The notes beneath the pieces are model-generated. The model ran no database searches and was not told the origin of the DNA. It saw only the letters and a list, made by a program, of their open reading frames with translations. From NCBI GenBank assembly GCA_023408815.1, contig JAEYJO010000049.1:1-64000 (forward strand): DNA of 64,000 bases, written 5' to 3'. Position numbers and translations under genes: made by a program. This document shows, one piece after another, positions 7,667 to 15,136 of this stretch. The stretch is from Bacillota bacterium (lineage in GTDB: Bacteria > Bacillota > Clostridia > Lachnospirales > Lachnospiraceae). Each line of letters begins with the position of its first letter. Within the stretch, counting starts at the first letter, position 1.

Positions 7667-8789
7667 GAATACAGCAGATGTCATTATTGTGGGTGGTGGT
7701 GTTGTAGGAAATGCAGCTGCCTATTATCTTGCAAAAAAAGGTCAGTCAGTCCTGCTTCTTGAGAGATATGAAATAGGTAATGGTGGTTCGAGCCGTAACG
7801 GCGGAGGCGTCCGTCAGTCGGCGAGAGACGAAAAGGAACTTCCGCTGGCTATGTATGGCGTAAAAAATATCTGGCCCACACTTTCGGAGGAGCTTGGCGT
7901 AGATACAGAGTATATGAAGGCAGGAAATATTAAGTTCGCAAAGACGCAAAAACATTGGGATTACTACGAAGAAGTCATTGAAAGTAATCGTGCCGGAGGG
8001 CTTGAAATAGAGATGCTGGATCAGAAGCAGACGAGAGAACTATGCCCTTTTGCGGCAGAGGATATTATCGGTTCGTGTTACTGTAAGACGGACGGACATG
8101 CCAATCCGTTGACTACAACGCTTGGATTTTATAAGAGAGGGCGAGAACTTGGCGTTCATCATATTACCGGAGACATGGTAGTAGAGGTCTTGACGAAACG
8201 AGGCAGGGCCATTGGGGTAAAAACAGAGCAGGGACACTGCTGTTATGCAGGAAAGATAATGATTACGTCCGGATATGAGGCCAGAGACTTACTGAATCCT
8301 CTGGGAATTGATATACCCATGCGGCACAAGCTGATTGAATGTATGATTATCGAGATACAGCCTCAACTGGTACCGATGATGATTACTCTTCCCGAAGAGC
8401 ATACGTGGGGATATGGACATCAGACCAAGCATGGCTCTTTCGTTTTTGGCGGAAGCGGTTTTATTGATAATTTCCTGCGTCCGGATGAAGAGAGAGTATC
8501 TCAGATGACTACAATACCAAGAGTTGCAAGATGGTTATCAGAATATCTTCCGGTATTAGACAACGCCAAAGTCCTGCGTTCATGGTCAGGGTGGGAGGAT
8601 ATTACACCGGACAGTTGCTGTGTGCTCAGCAATGTGGAAGAAGTACCAGGGTTAATCTTAGGGTGTGGATTTTCCGGTCATGGATTCGGAATCTCTCCGG
8701 TTGCAGGACTGATTTTAAGCGAGCTGGCCAGCGATATGAAAACAACCGTAGATGTCAGCAGACTTCATTACGATCGATTTGTTGTATAA
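7656..8789 (+). CDS. FAD-dependent amine/opine/amino-acid dehydrogenase, HcnC-like (DAO fold)
   Basis: Likely catalytic subunit of the complex. It should oxidise a secondary amine or amino acid at FAD, as in the sarcosine oxidase beta, HcnC, OoxB and L-proline dehydrogenase beta group. The FAD Rossmann motif VIIVGGGVVGNAAAYYLA lies at residues 9-26, the DAO-family GGSSRNGGGVRQS at about 47-59, and the C-terminal GLILGCGFSGHGFGISP is diagnostic. Length 377 matches the family. The substrate could be glycine-like, proline-like or an opine; sequence alone cannot decide. The neighbouring amidohydrolase and amino-acid importer favour an N-substituted amino acid. Confidence 0.88.
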   Translation: MNHENTADVIIVGGGVVGNAAAYYLAKKGQSVLLLERYEIGNGGSSRNGGGVRQSARDEKELPLAMYGVKNIWPTLSEELGVDTEYMKAGNIKFAKTQKHWDYYEEVIESNRAGGLEIEMLDQKQTRELCPFAAEDIIGSCYCKTDGHANPLTTTLGFYKRGRELGVHHITGDMVVEVLTKRGRAIGVKTEQGHCCYAGKIMITSGYEARDLLNPLGIDIPMRHKLIECMIIEIQPQLVPMMITLPEEHTWGYGHQTKHGSFVFGGSGFIDNFLRPDEERVSQMTTIPRVARWLSEYLPVLDNAKVLRSWSGWEDITPDSCCVLSNVEEVPGLILGCGFSGHGFGISPVAGLILSELASDMKTTVDVSRLHYDRFVV

Positions 8790-8833
8790 CAGTCTGCATC
8801 CAGAAAAATTACTGGGATAAAGGAGAGTTTGTA

Positions 8834-10042
8834 ATGTTTAAAGAAACCGATAAAAACTATAGCTATGAGACTGAAATATTACGAAAAGGGGCTTATATTC
8901 ATGCCAATGCTTCCAATCCGGAGACTGCCCCCATCTATCTGACAACGGCATTTAACGTAGAAGATTTAGATGAGCTGTATAGTCGTTATGAAGAAAAAGG
9001 GTTCTGCTATAACAGAAACAGGAATCCCAACAGAAATGCGTTAGCTGAATTAATGACCTACACGGAAAAAGGAGAGGACTCTGTTATCTGCAGTTCCGGA
9101 ATGGCGGCAATCTCTACAACGATTCTTTCATTGACGCAGGCGGGAGATCATATTGTATCAGACCGCACTCTTTACGGGGAAGCCATTGATATTTTTACGG
9201 AGATTATGAGTAAATATAGGGTTGAAGTGACCTTCTGTGACTTTACTGACATAGAGGAAGTAAAGGCGGCAATTCGTGATAATACCCAAATATTATATAC
9301 GGAAACGATTTCCAATCCAATGATCAGTGTACCGGATTTATCAGCAATAGCCCAGGAGGCCCATAAGCATGATGCACTATTTATTGTGGATAATACTTTT
9401 ATGACATCCGTTGGAATTACCCCAATTTCTTTTGGAGCAGATATTGTAGTTAACAGTCTGACCAAATTTGCTAACGGTCATTCGGATGCGGTATGCGGAT
9501 CGATTACCGGTAAATCCCAGTTGATTGCAAAGATGCATCACTACCAGATTTTGCTTGGATGCACTGCAGATGCATTTACCTCTTGGATGGTACAGCGGGG
9601 AATGCGAACTATTCAGCTTCGAGTGGAAAAGCAGATGGAAAATGCGGCAAAGCTTGCAGCGGCGTTAGAAGCAAGTCCCTATATAAAAAAAGTATTCCAT
9701 CCATCCTTAAGGAGCCATGCACAGCATGAACTGGCAATAAAGGAATTTAAGGATATCAATCACTGCGGCGGAATGCTTAGTATTTATCTTGCCGATGATG
9801 ACATGAAAAAAATAAATCAGTTTTTAAGGACCTTAAATCTTGCGCACTATGCGATGACCCTGGGCGGATACAGGACAACCCTTGCCCATCCGGTATCCTC
9901 TTCCCACTACGATATTCCCGAAGAAGAGCGGCTTAAGATGGGAATTACGAATTCTATGCTTCGTATTTCTGCCGGTATCGAGAAAAGTGAGGATTTGATT
10001 GAAGATTTTAATCAGGCCCTGGAATGTATTTACGGAAAATAG
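8834..10042 (+). CDS. PLP-dependent Cys/Met-metabolism enzyme (gamma-lyase/gamma-synthase type), copy 1
   Basis: Trans-sulfuration-family enzyme that would carry out elimination or replacement on a Cys/Met-like amino acid. The PLP-binding lysine is in VNSLTKFANGHSD and the nucleotide-phosphate cradle in ICSSGMAAISTT; the TRNPNR-like substrate/PLP loop is NRNRNPNRNAL. Length 402 is typical. The ATG at 8834 follows AAGGAGAGTTTGTA; an earlier in-frame start lies inside the previous gene and was rejected. A paralogue of exactly the same length lies at 12237-13445 on the other strand. Methionine gamma-lyase, homocysteine lyase and O-acetylhomoserine enzymes cannot be told apart here. Confidence 0.85.
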   Translation: MFKETDKNYSYETEILRKGAYIHANASNPETAPIYLTTAFNVEDLDELYSRYEEKGFCYNRNRNPNRNALAELMTYTEKGEDSVICSSGMAAISTTILSLTQAGDHIVSDRTLYGEAIDIFTEIMSKYRVEVTFCDFTDIEEVKAAIRDNTQILYTETISNPMISVPDLSAIAQEAHKHDALFIVDNTFMTSVGITPISFGADIVVNSLTKFANGHSDAVCGSITGKSQLIAKMHHYQILLGCTADAFTSWMVQRGMRTIQLRVEKQMENAAKLAAALEASPYIKKVFHPSLRSHAQHELAIKEFKDINHCGGMLSIYLADDDMKKINQFLRTLNLAHYAMTLGGYRTTLAHPVSSSHYDIPEEERLKMGITNSMLRISAGIEKSEDLIEDFNQALECIYGK

Positions 10043-10058
10043 AGAGTGGTGAGCAATA

Positions 10059-11009
10059 ATGATTATTGTGACAATAAAAGTAAATGAACAGCAGGAGCAG
10101 AGACTTAAGAAAGCAGCAAAGTCAAATACCATCCATTTTGCAGATAGAAACAAACTGACGAAAGAAATTCTTTCGGAGGCTGAGGTTATTATTGGAAATA
10201 TCCCGATTTCCCGGTTAAAGGATTGCCGCAATCTGAAATGGATTCAGTTGAACAATGCCGGAGCAGATGATTTTGCTTCCAGCAGAGATTTAAAGCCGGA
10301 GACGATTCTGACTAATTCCACAGGGGCCTACGGTCCTGTAATTGCCGAGCATATGCTGGGGATGCTATTCCTGTTGCAGAAGCATCTAATCTCTTATTAT
10401 TTGCACCAGCGACAGCGGGAATGGGTTGCACAAGGCCCTCCTATGGTACTGGAAGGGAAGACAGTAGTTTTAATCGGAACCGGAGATATCGGGTCTGCCT
10501 TTGCCGGAAAAGTTAAGGCACTAGGCTGCTATACGATAGGGATAAAAAGAAGAAAAGCGGGGCAGCTTGCAGTTTTTGATGAATTATATACCAATGAAGA
10601 GCTTGAGAATATACTCCCGAGAGCAGATATTCTGGCGATGTCTTTGCCTCAGACCCGGGATACGGTATCTTTTCTCGATCAGAAGAGAATGGCGCTGTTA
10701 AAACCGTCCGCTATTGTTATTAACGTGGGAAGAGGAAGTGCCATCGATACCGATAGTCTGGTGGAAGCACTAAAGTATAAAAGGATTGCAGGCGCGGCAC
10801 TCGATGTGACCGATCCGGAACCCTTGCCGCCGGAACATCCGCTTTGGACGATGGAACAGGTAATTATTACACCGCATATTGCAGGAAATTATAATGTGCC
10901 GGAGACATTAGATCGGATTGTAGACATAGCAGAAGATAATCTCAGAAGGTACTTGGAGAACAGACCTATGCGTAATGTAGTGGATCGAGACACAGGGTAC
11001 TGTAAGTAA
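10059..11009 (+). CDS. D-isomer-specific 2-hydroxyacid dehydrogenase
   Basis: Cytoplasmic NAD(P)-dependent reductase of 2-keto acids (316 residues). The Rossmann motif GTGDIGSAFAGKV is at about residues 140-152. The catalytic Arg is in INVGRG, the Glu in DVTDPEPLP and the His in ITPHIAGN, so all three active-site residues are present. As the last gene of the operon, it could reduce the 2-keto acid released by the oxidase or by the PLP lyase. A bidirectional terminator follows. Confidence 0.9.
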   Translation: MIIVTIKVNEQQEQRLKKAAKSNTIHFADRNKLTKEILSEAEVIIGNIPISRLKDCRNLKWIQLNNAGADDFASSRDLKPETILTNSTGAYGPVIAEHMLGMLFLLQKHLISYYLHQRQREWVAQGPPMVLEGKTVVLIGTGDIGSAFAGKVKALGCYTIGIKRRKAGQLAVFDELYTNEELENILPRADILAMSLPQTRDTVSFLDQKRMALLKPSAIVINVGRGSAIDTDSLVEALKYKRIAGAALDVTDPEPLPPEHPLWTMEQVIITPHIAGNYNVPETLDRIVDIAEDNLRRYLENRPMRNVVDRDTGYCK

Positions 11010-11053
11010 GAAGGATATTTATACCAATTAATTGTTACACAGAGTTGTATTAA

Positions 11054-11080
11054 AAAAGGAGCAGCGGCGCTGCTCCTTTT
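11054..11080. terminator. Bidirectional rho-independent terminator
   Basis: Perfect 12-bp stem AAAAGGAGCAGC / GCTGCTCCTTTT with a GGC loop between two convergent genes. A-rich sequence on the left and T-rich sequence on the right give a U-run on both strands. It ends both the oxidase operon and the minus-strand 4-hydroxybutyrate dehydrogenase operon. Confidence 0.85.
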
Positions 11081-11106
11081 GCGATGTATGTAAAAATCGA
11101 GACAGA

Positions 11107-12222
11107 TTATAAAAGAGATTGAAACATCTCCAGAATGACTTCGTAGCTGAGTGGAGCATAAGTATTATTCATAAGCCGCTGCTGTTTTTCTGTTACATTT
11201 CTGGCAAAGTCAGGAAGTTCACCGGCTTGTACGCCATATTCTGAAAGCCTTTTTTTGGAGATAATCTGATTAAACAGAGTTTCCAATGAATGATATACCT
11301 CAGAGGGTTTACTATCCAAGAGTTTGCCTAGAAATATATTCAAATCCTGAAGTTTGCCATAAGGAGCTAATTCTAAATATCTTTGAAATACGGTGGCGAA
11401 GAAAACATAATTGGATTCGCCATGTGGGACATGATAACTTCCGCTTAAGGGATAACTCATTGCGTGCACGGGTCCGGTTCCGGCATTGCCAAAGGCAATA
11501 CCGCCGTAGCAGCTTGCAATCAGGAAATCTTTGCAAAGAGAAGGCAGCACGTCCTTGCCCCGACGAAGGATAGTCTGGTAACCTTCAATAATAAGCTGCA
11601 TTGCCATTCTTGAGTATTGCTCAGAAAATAAAGTCGCTTTTGGAGATACGTAAGATTCAATAGCATGAACAAATGCGTCAATGGAACTGGTGGCAAAAAC
11701 AGAAAAAGGAAGTTTTTCAATTAATTCGGGAATGAGTACCGCATGGTCGGCATAGAGAGCATCCACAGCAAGACCGAATTTGGAACGGCGCTCTACAAAT
11801 TCCAGAATAGAAACGTTAGTTACCTCACTGCCTGTTCCGCATGTTGTGGGGACGAGGATAAGCTCTCTGGATTTTTGTGCAGGAATCTTTTTGTCAAATA
11901 AGTCTTCCACCGGCATAAGTTGTTTTAAGGTAAGCAGTTTGGCAACATCAAGAATGGTTCCGCCCCCAATGGCAATAATCCGATCAAAGTCCTCAAGACA
12001 AACGTCTGAGAAAATTGCATTCACCAAATTATTGGACGGTTCACCGGCACCGTAGTCCGTATGAAAAATGACAGTGGCATTTTTAAATTTACCGCTAAAA
12101 TGGTTCTGATATACGCTGCGGCTTGTGAAGATAAGATCCTTTTTGGTAATCGGGAAGGCATTTGTAAAATCAATTGCTTTATCAAATAAACTAATTTGAG
12201 GCCTGATTTGAAATGTATTCAT
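11107..12222 (-). CDS. 4hbD: 4-hydroxybutyrate dehydrogenase, iron-containing alcohol dehydrogenase family
   Basis: NAD-dependent enzyme interconverting succinate semialdehyde and 4-hydroxybutyrate in clostridial succinate/GABA metabolism. The 371-residue sequence follows the known clostridial enzyme closely. It has the cofactor motif GGGTILDVAK, the family motif PTTCGTGSEVTNVS, metal ligands in SSIDAFVHAIESY and VHAMSYPL...HVPHG, and the C-terminal KQQRLMNNTYAPLS. It lies 14 bp after the PLP lyase in the same minus operon. With the aminotransferase across the regulator it would form a GABA to 4-hydroxybutyrate route (inference). Confidence 0.87.
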   Translation of the reverse strand: MNTFQIRPQISLFDKAIDFTNAFPITKKDLIFTSRSVYQNHFSGKFKNATVIFHTDYGAGEPSNNLVNAIFSDVCLEDFDRIIAIGGGTILDVAKLLTLKQLMPVEDLFDKKIPAQKSRELILVPTTCGTGSEVTNVSILEFVERRSKFGLAVDALYADHAVLIPELIEKLPFSVFATSSIDAFVHAIESYVSPKATLFSEQYSRMAMQLIIEGYQTILRRGKDVLPSLCKDFLIASCYGGIAFGNAGTGPVHAMSYPLSGSYHVPHGESNYVFFATVFQRYLELAPYGKLQDLNIFLGKLLDSKPSEVYHSLETLFNQIISKKRLSEYGVQAGELPDFARNVTEKQQRLMNNTYAPLSYEVILEMFQSLL

Positions 12223-12236
12223 AAAAAACCTTTCTT

Positions 12237-13445
12237 TTATTCGAATGCTTTTAAAGCATAAGTGAAGTCGGCGATTAGGTCCTCAATATTTTCAATACCG
12301 GTAGATACGCGCATTAAACCGCCGGAGATGTGCATTTTTGCCAAATTCTCTTTTGGAACATGCATATGGGAGGATAACAGAGGATAAGACAATGTAGTGC
12401 GGATACCGCCTAAGGTGGGCGCGTAATGTGCAATATGAAGTCTGTCCATAAACACATTGATTTTCTCGCGATCGTCTGGCATCTCAAAAGAGAACATGCC
12501 GGTTATTTGATAAGGAGACTTAAATATTTTTTTCCCAAGTTCATACTGGGAATGGGAACTAACTGCCGGATGATTGACGCGGGACACATGCGGATTTTCC
12601 GAAAGTGCTAAAGCAAGCTTTGCAGCGTTTTCACATTGCTTTTTAATGCGCAGATCAGACGTATGAATACCCCGAAATACCATCCAGGATGCAAATGGGC
12701 ATCCGGAAGTACCGGTCAACATACGAACAGTATGGATTCGTTCATACAATGCCGTATCCTTAATCGTGATAGATCCTGCAAGTGCGTCCGAATGGCCGTT
12801 AATAAATTTGGTCAGACTGTTGATGATGATATCTGCGCCTAATGTTAAGGGCTTTACACAGATTGGAGTGGTAAAAGTGTTGTCAACCATAAGCAGTGCA
12901 CCAGAAGCATGGGCAATATTAGCAATATCTTCAATATCGCATAAGCAATTGGTAGGATTGCTGGCGACTTCTGTATATAACATCTTTGTATTTGGTTTTA
13001 TGGCGGCTTTTACCGCCGGAAGATTATCAAACGGAACAAAATCTGCAGTTACACCATAGTTTGTTAATAAAGTCGTAATAGCGTCGAAGGTTTCCCCATA
13101 AATATTTTCATTACACAAAAGGTGGTCACCTGGCTGCAGAAGAGAAAAATATGTAGTTGTAATGGCACCCATTCCTGAGGAGAAAATCAAGGTATCCTGT
13201 CCCTGCTCTAAGTAAGTGATAACATCGGCAAGTGCCTTGCGGTTAGGGTTTCGGGTACGGATGTAGGTGTATCGTCTAGACTCATAGGCATTCTCTACAT
13301 CATCTAAATTTCCCATATTAAAGGCGCTTGTCATAAAGAGCGGAAAAGCTTCCGGAGAAAGATCCATTCCATCAACATGATGACCTTCATAAAGTAATCT
13401 TGTTTCTTCGCTAAATGCTATTTCATCAAATTCAAATTTTTCCAT
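12237..13445 (-). CDS. PLP-dependent Cys/Met-metabolism enzyme (gamma-lyase type), copy 2
   Basis: Same family and same length (402 residues) as the enzyme at 8834-10042. PLP lysine is in INSLTKFINGHSD, the phosphate-binding loop in IFSSGMGAITTT and the TRNPNR loop is intact. The start is the ATG at 13445, with AAGGAG 11 bases upstream; a longer start at 13469 would read through that SD. It is the first gene of a minus-strand operon with 4hbD, behind a promoter with a 19-bp spacer and a CTCTA-N7-TAGAG dyad, so it is probably activated by the adjacent MerR protein. Likely reaction: gamma-elimination giving a 2-keto acid, ammonia and a thiol (family knowledge; substrate unknown). Confidence 0.85.
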   Translation of the reverse strand: MEKFEFDEIAFSEETRLLYEGHHVDGMDLSPEAFPLFMTSAFNMGNLDDVENAYESRRYTYIRTRNPNRKALADVITYLEQGQDTLIFSSGMGAITTTYFSLLQPGDHLLCNENIYGETFDAITTLLTNYGVTADFVPFDNLPAVKAAIKPNTKMLYTEVASNPTNCLCDIEDIANIAHASGALLMVDNTFTTPICVKPLTLGADIIINSLTKFINGHSDALAGSITIKDTALYERIHTVRMLTGTSGCPFASWMVFRGIHTSDLRIKKQCENAAKLALALSENPHVSRVNHPAVSSHSQYELGKKIFKSPYQITGMFSFEMPDDREKINVFMDRLHIAHYAPTLGGIRTTLSYPLLSSHMHVPKENLAKMHISGGLMRVSTGIENIEDLIADFTYALKAFE

Positions 13446-13478
13446 ATTAAAAACAACTCCTTTTCTCAAGTTATATCC

Positions 13479-13509
13479 ATTATAATCTCTATAATAATTA
13501 GAGAGTCAA
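13479..13509 (-). promoter_or_regulatory. MerR-type promoter of the PLP lyase-4hbD operon
   Basis: Read on the minus strand: -35 TTGACT (13504-13509), a 19-bp spacer and -10 TATAAT (13479-13484). The spacer contains the dyad CTCTA-N7-TAGAG (13487-13503). Nineteen-bp spacers with a central dyad are the hallmark of promoters activated by MerR-family DNA twisting. The merR gene lies immediately upstream, and its terminator ends just before this promoter. Confidence 0.75.
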
Positions 13510-13520
13510 CAGATTTTCCT

Positions 13521-13555
13521 AAAAAATGAAACCCGTGTCAGACACGAGCTTCATT
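13521..13555 (-). terminator. Terminator of merR, overlapping its stop codon
   Basis: On the minus strand a stem pairing AATGAAGC-CGTG with CACG-TTCATT is followed by TTTTTT. The stem includes the merR stop codon (13538-13540). It separates merR from the lyase-4hbD promoter, so the two minus transcripts are independent. Confidence 0.75.
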
Positions 13556-14395
13556 GTGCGGAGCGAGAAGAAATTGCAATTCATAAGGACAATAAGTATA
13601 AGTAGCCAGATTATCTTCGTGTTCATTGGCAATGACATACGGCGGGATTTCTCGCGACTTAAAATATTCCTTAATCAGATTGACGTTTAACTCATCCATA
13701 TGGCGGAGGCGGAAACTAAAGCATAAGTAGTCTCCGGCAGGCAAAGTGTGAATATTCTCATCATCGGATTCTTCGTGCGGAACATCGGAGACATAGGTAA
13801 AATACTGAAACGGCCTCCAGTCTTTGGCAATAATTGAGTCATAGGGAAGCAGATATCCAAACTGACGGTGGAAACGAAATCCGCGATTGACGTATTCTGT
13901 CTTTTTGGAGGCGAGTGCCACTTCAATATCTTCAATGGTATGATCTTTCGGACATTCGGTAATGAGAATTTTTCTTTCCTCGAAATGCGTCATATGCGGC
14001 AGGGCATTGTTGTCCGACTTATTCAGATACTTAAAGTAATCAATATACCATTGAATATCTTCTTTTGTCATGGTCAGTTCATTTATCTGCTGGCCAATCT
14101 TTTTACGCTGAAGTTCAAGAAAATGGATGATATTGTCCACCTTTCCATCTGTCATGATAGTATCAATCTCGTTAAGAGACAGACCGAATCCCCTAAGATA
14201 CTTGATACGGTCAATGATATGGAACTGGCTGAAAGAAAAATAACGATATCCTGTCTCTTCATTGATGTAGGCAGGAGAAAGCAAAGAAATATTGGAATAG
14301 TTTCGCAGTGTCTGAACGGAGATGCCCATGATTTTCGCTGTTTCTCCGATTGAATATAACTTATCCATAGCGTCCCTCTTTAATGGTTTATTCAT
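13538..14395 (-). CDS. MerR-family transcriptional activator with C-terminal effector domain
   Basis: A 285-residue DNA-binding regulator. The N-terminal winged helix is MDKLYSIGETAKIMGISVQTLRNYS...TGYRYFS (about residues 10-55), followed by a dimerisation coiled coil around LELQRKKIGQQINEL. The C-terminal 150 residues look like a GyrI/BmrR-type ligand pocket (RFHRQFGYLLPYDSI, YVSDVPHEES). No Cys cluster is seen, so it senses a small molecule rather than metal or thiol stress. The start at 14395 has AAAGGAG at proper distance. It sits between two operons that both have 19-bp-spacer promoters and probably controls both. Confidence 0.9.
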   Translation of the reverse strand: MNKPLKRDAMDKLYSIGETAKIMGISVQTLRNYSNISLLSPAYINEETGYRYFSFSQFHIIDRIKYLRGFGLSLNEIDTIMTDGKVDNIIHFLELQRKKIGQQINELTMTKEDIQWYIDYFKYLNKSDNNALPHMTHFEERKILITECPKDHTIEDIEVALASKKTEYVNRGFRFHRQFGYLLPYDSIIAKDWRPFQYFTYVSDVPHEESDDENIHTLPAGDYLCFSFRLRHMDELNVNLIKEYFKSREIPPYVIANEHEDNLATYTYCPYELQFLLAPHNEARV

Positions 14396-14415
14396 AGCAT
14401 TCTCCTTTATTTTTT

Positions 14416-14444
14416 ATCATAAAACAACTATGGACAAATTGCAA
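14416..14444 (-). promoter_or_regulatory. merR promoter
   Basis: Minus-strand -35 TTGCAA (14439-14444), 17-bp spacer, -10 TATGAT (14416-14421), about 20 bp before the merR start. The normal spacer suggests basal sigma-A expression of the regulator, unlike the 19-bp promoters on either side. Confidence 0.5.
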
Positions 14445-14467
14445 AGAAAAAAGTGTGAAAAAAGATA

Positions 14468-14498
14468 TTGACTCTATATTAAGTATACATTTTATAAT
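14468..14498 (+). promoter_or_regulatory. MerR-type promoter of the kinase-like/aminotransferase operon
   Basis: -35 TTGACT (14468-14473), 19-bp spacer, -10 TATAAT (14493-14498). The spacer contains a GTATAC palindrome at 14483-14488. Both hexamers and the spacer length are identical to those of the promoter on the other side of merR, which supports shared control. Confidence 0.72.
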
Positions 14499-14532
14499 GA
14501 TCTAAAATTCAGAGAATATGGAGGAAGAAGCT

Positions 14533-15123
14533 ATGAATTATACGATTACGATTACTCGACAGTTTGGAAGCCTGGGAAGACCAATTGCAAAGAAATTAGC
14601 AGAGATTCTTGAGATTGAATACTACGACAGGGACATAGTAGAAGAAACCTCAAAAAATTTAGGGATACCAGTCTCTGTTATCAGTAATCAGGAGGAGGTC
14701 AAGAATTCCTTCTTCAATATGATATATCCGCTTGGAACAGAGACATTGGAACAGCAGGATCTGATTTTTGAGGAACAGGCGAAAATCATTCGCGGATTTG
14801 CGGAGCGGAAATCCTGTATTATTGTTGGAAGATGCTCCGATTATATCTTAAGAAACAATAAGAATTGTATGAATGTCTATATTTATGCGCCATATGAGGC
14901 AAGAAGAAGAAACTGTATCGATTATCTGCGAATGGATAATGAAATGGCCAGCAGAATGATTCAGAAGGTGGACAAGGCAAGAGATAAATATCATAAGAAT
15001 TATGCCGGTTATCTTCCCAACGATTATGAGCATAAGGAAGTTATGGTAGACAGTAGTGTGTTTGGAATCGAGGGGACTGCAAAAGTGCTGGCTGCGACGG
15101 CAAGAGAACGCTTTCAAATTTAG
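14533..15123 (+). CDS. Cytidylate-kinase-like P-loop protein
   Basis: A 196-residue protein of the cytidylate-kinase-like family. Its P-loop is a variant, RQFGSLGRPIAKKLAEIL at the N-terminus, followed by IEYYDRDIV, SCIIVGRCSDYIL and VYIYAPYEAR. True CMP kinases are about 220 residues with a canonical GPxGxGKS loop, so the substrate is uncertain. ATG 14533 was chosen over 14518 because GGAGGAAGAAG lies just before it. It is the first gene downstream of the MerR-type promoter and sits 13 bp before the aminotransferase. Confidence 0.75.
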   Translation: MNYTITITRQFGSLGRPIAKKLAEILEIEYYDRDIVEETSKNLGIPVSVISNQEEVKNSFFNMIYPLGTETLEQQDLIFEEQAKIIRGFAERKSCIIVGRCSDYILRNNKNCMNVYIYAPYEARRRNCIDYLRMDNEMASRMIQKVDKARDKYHKNYAGYLPNDYEHKEVMVDSSVFGIEGTAKVLAATARERFQI

Positions 15124-15136
15124 AGAGGACAGAAAA

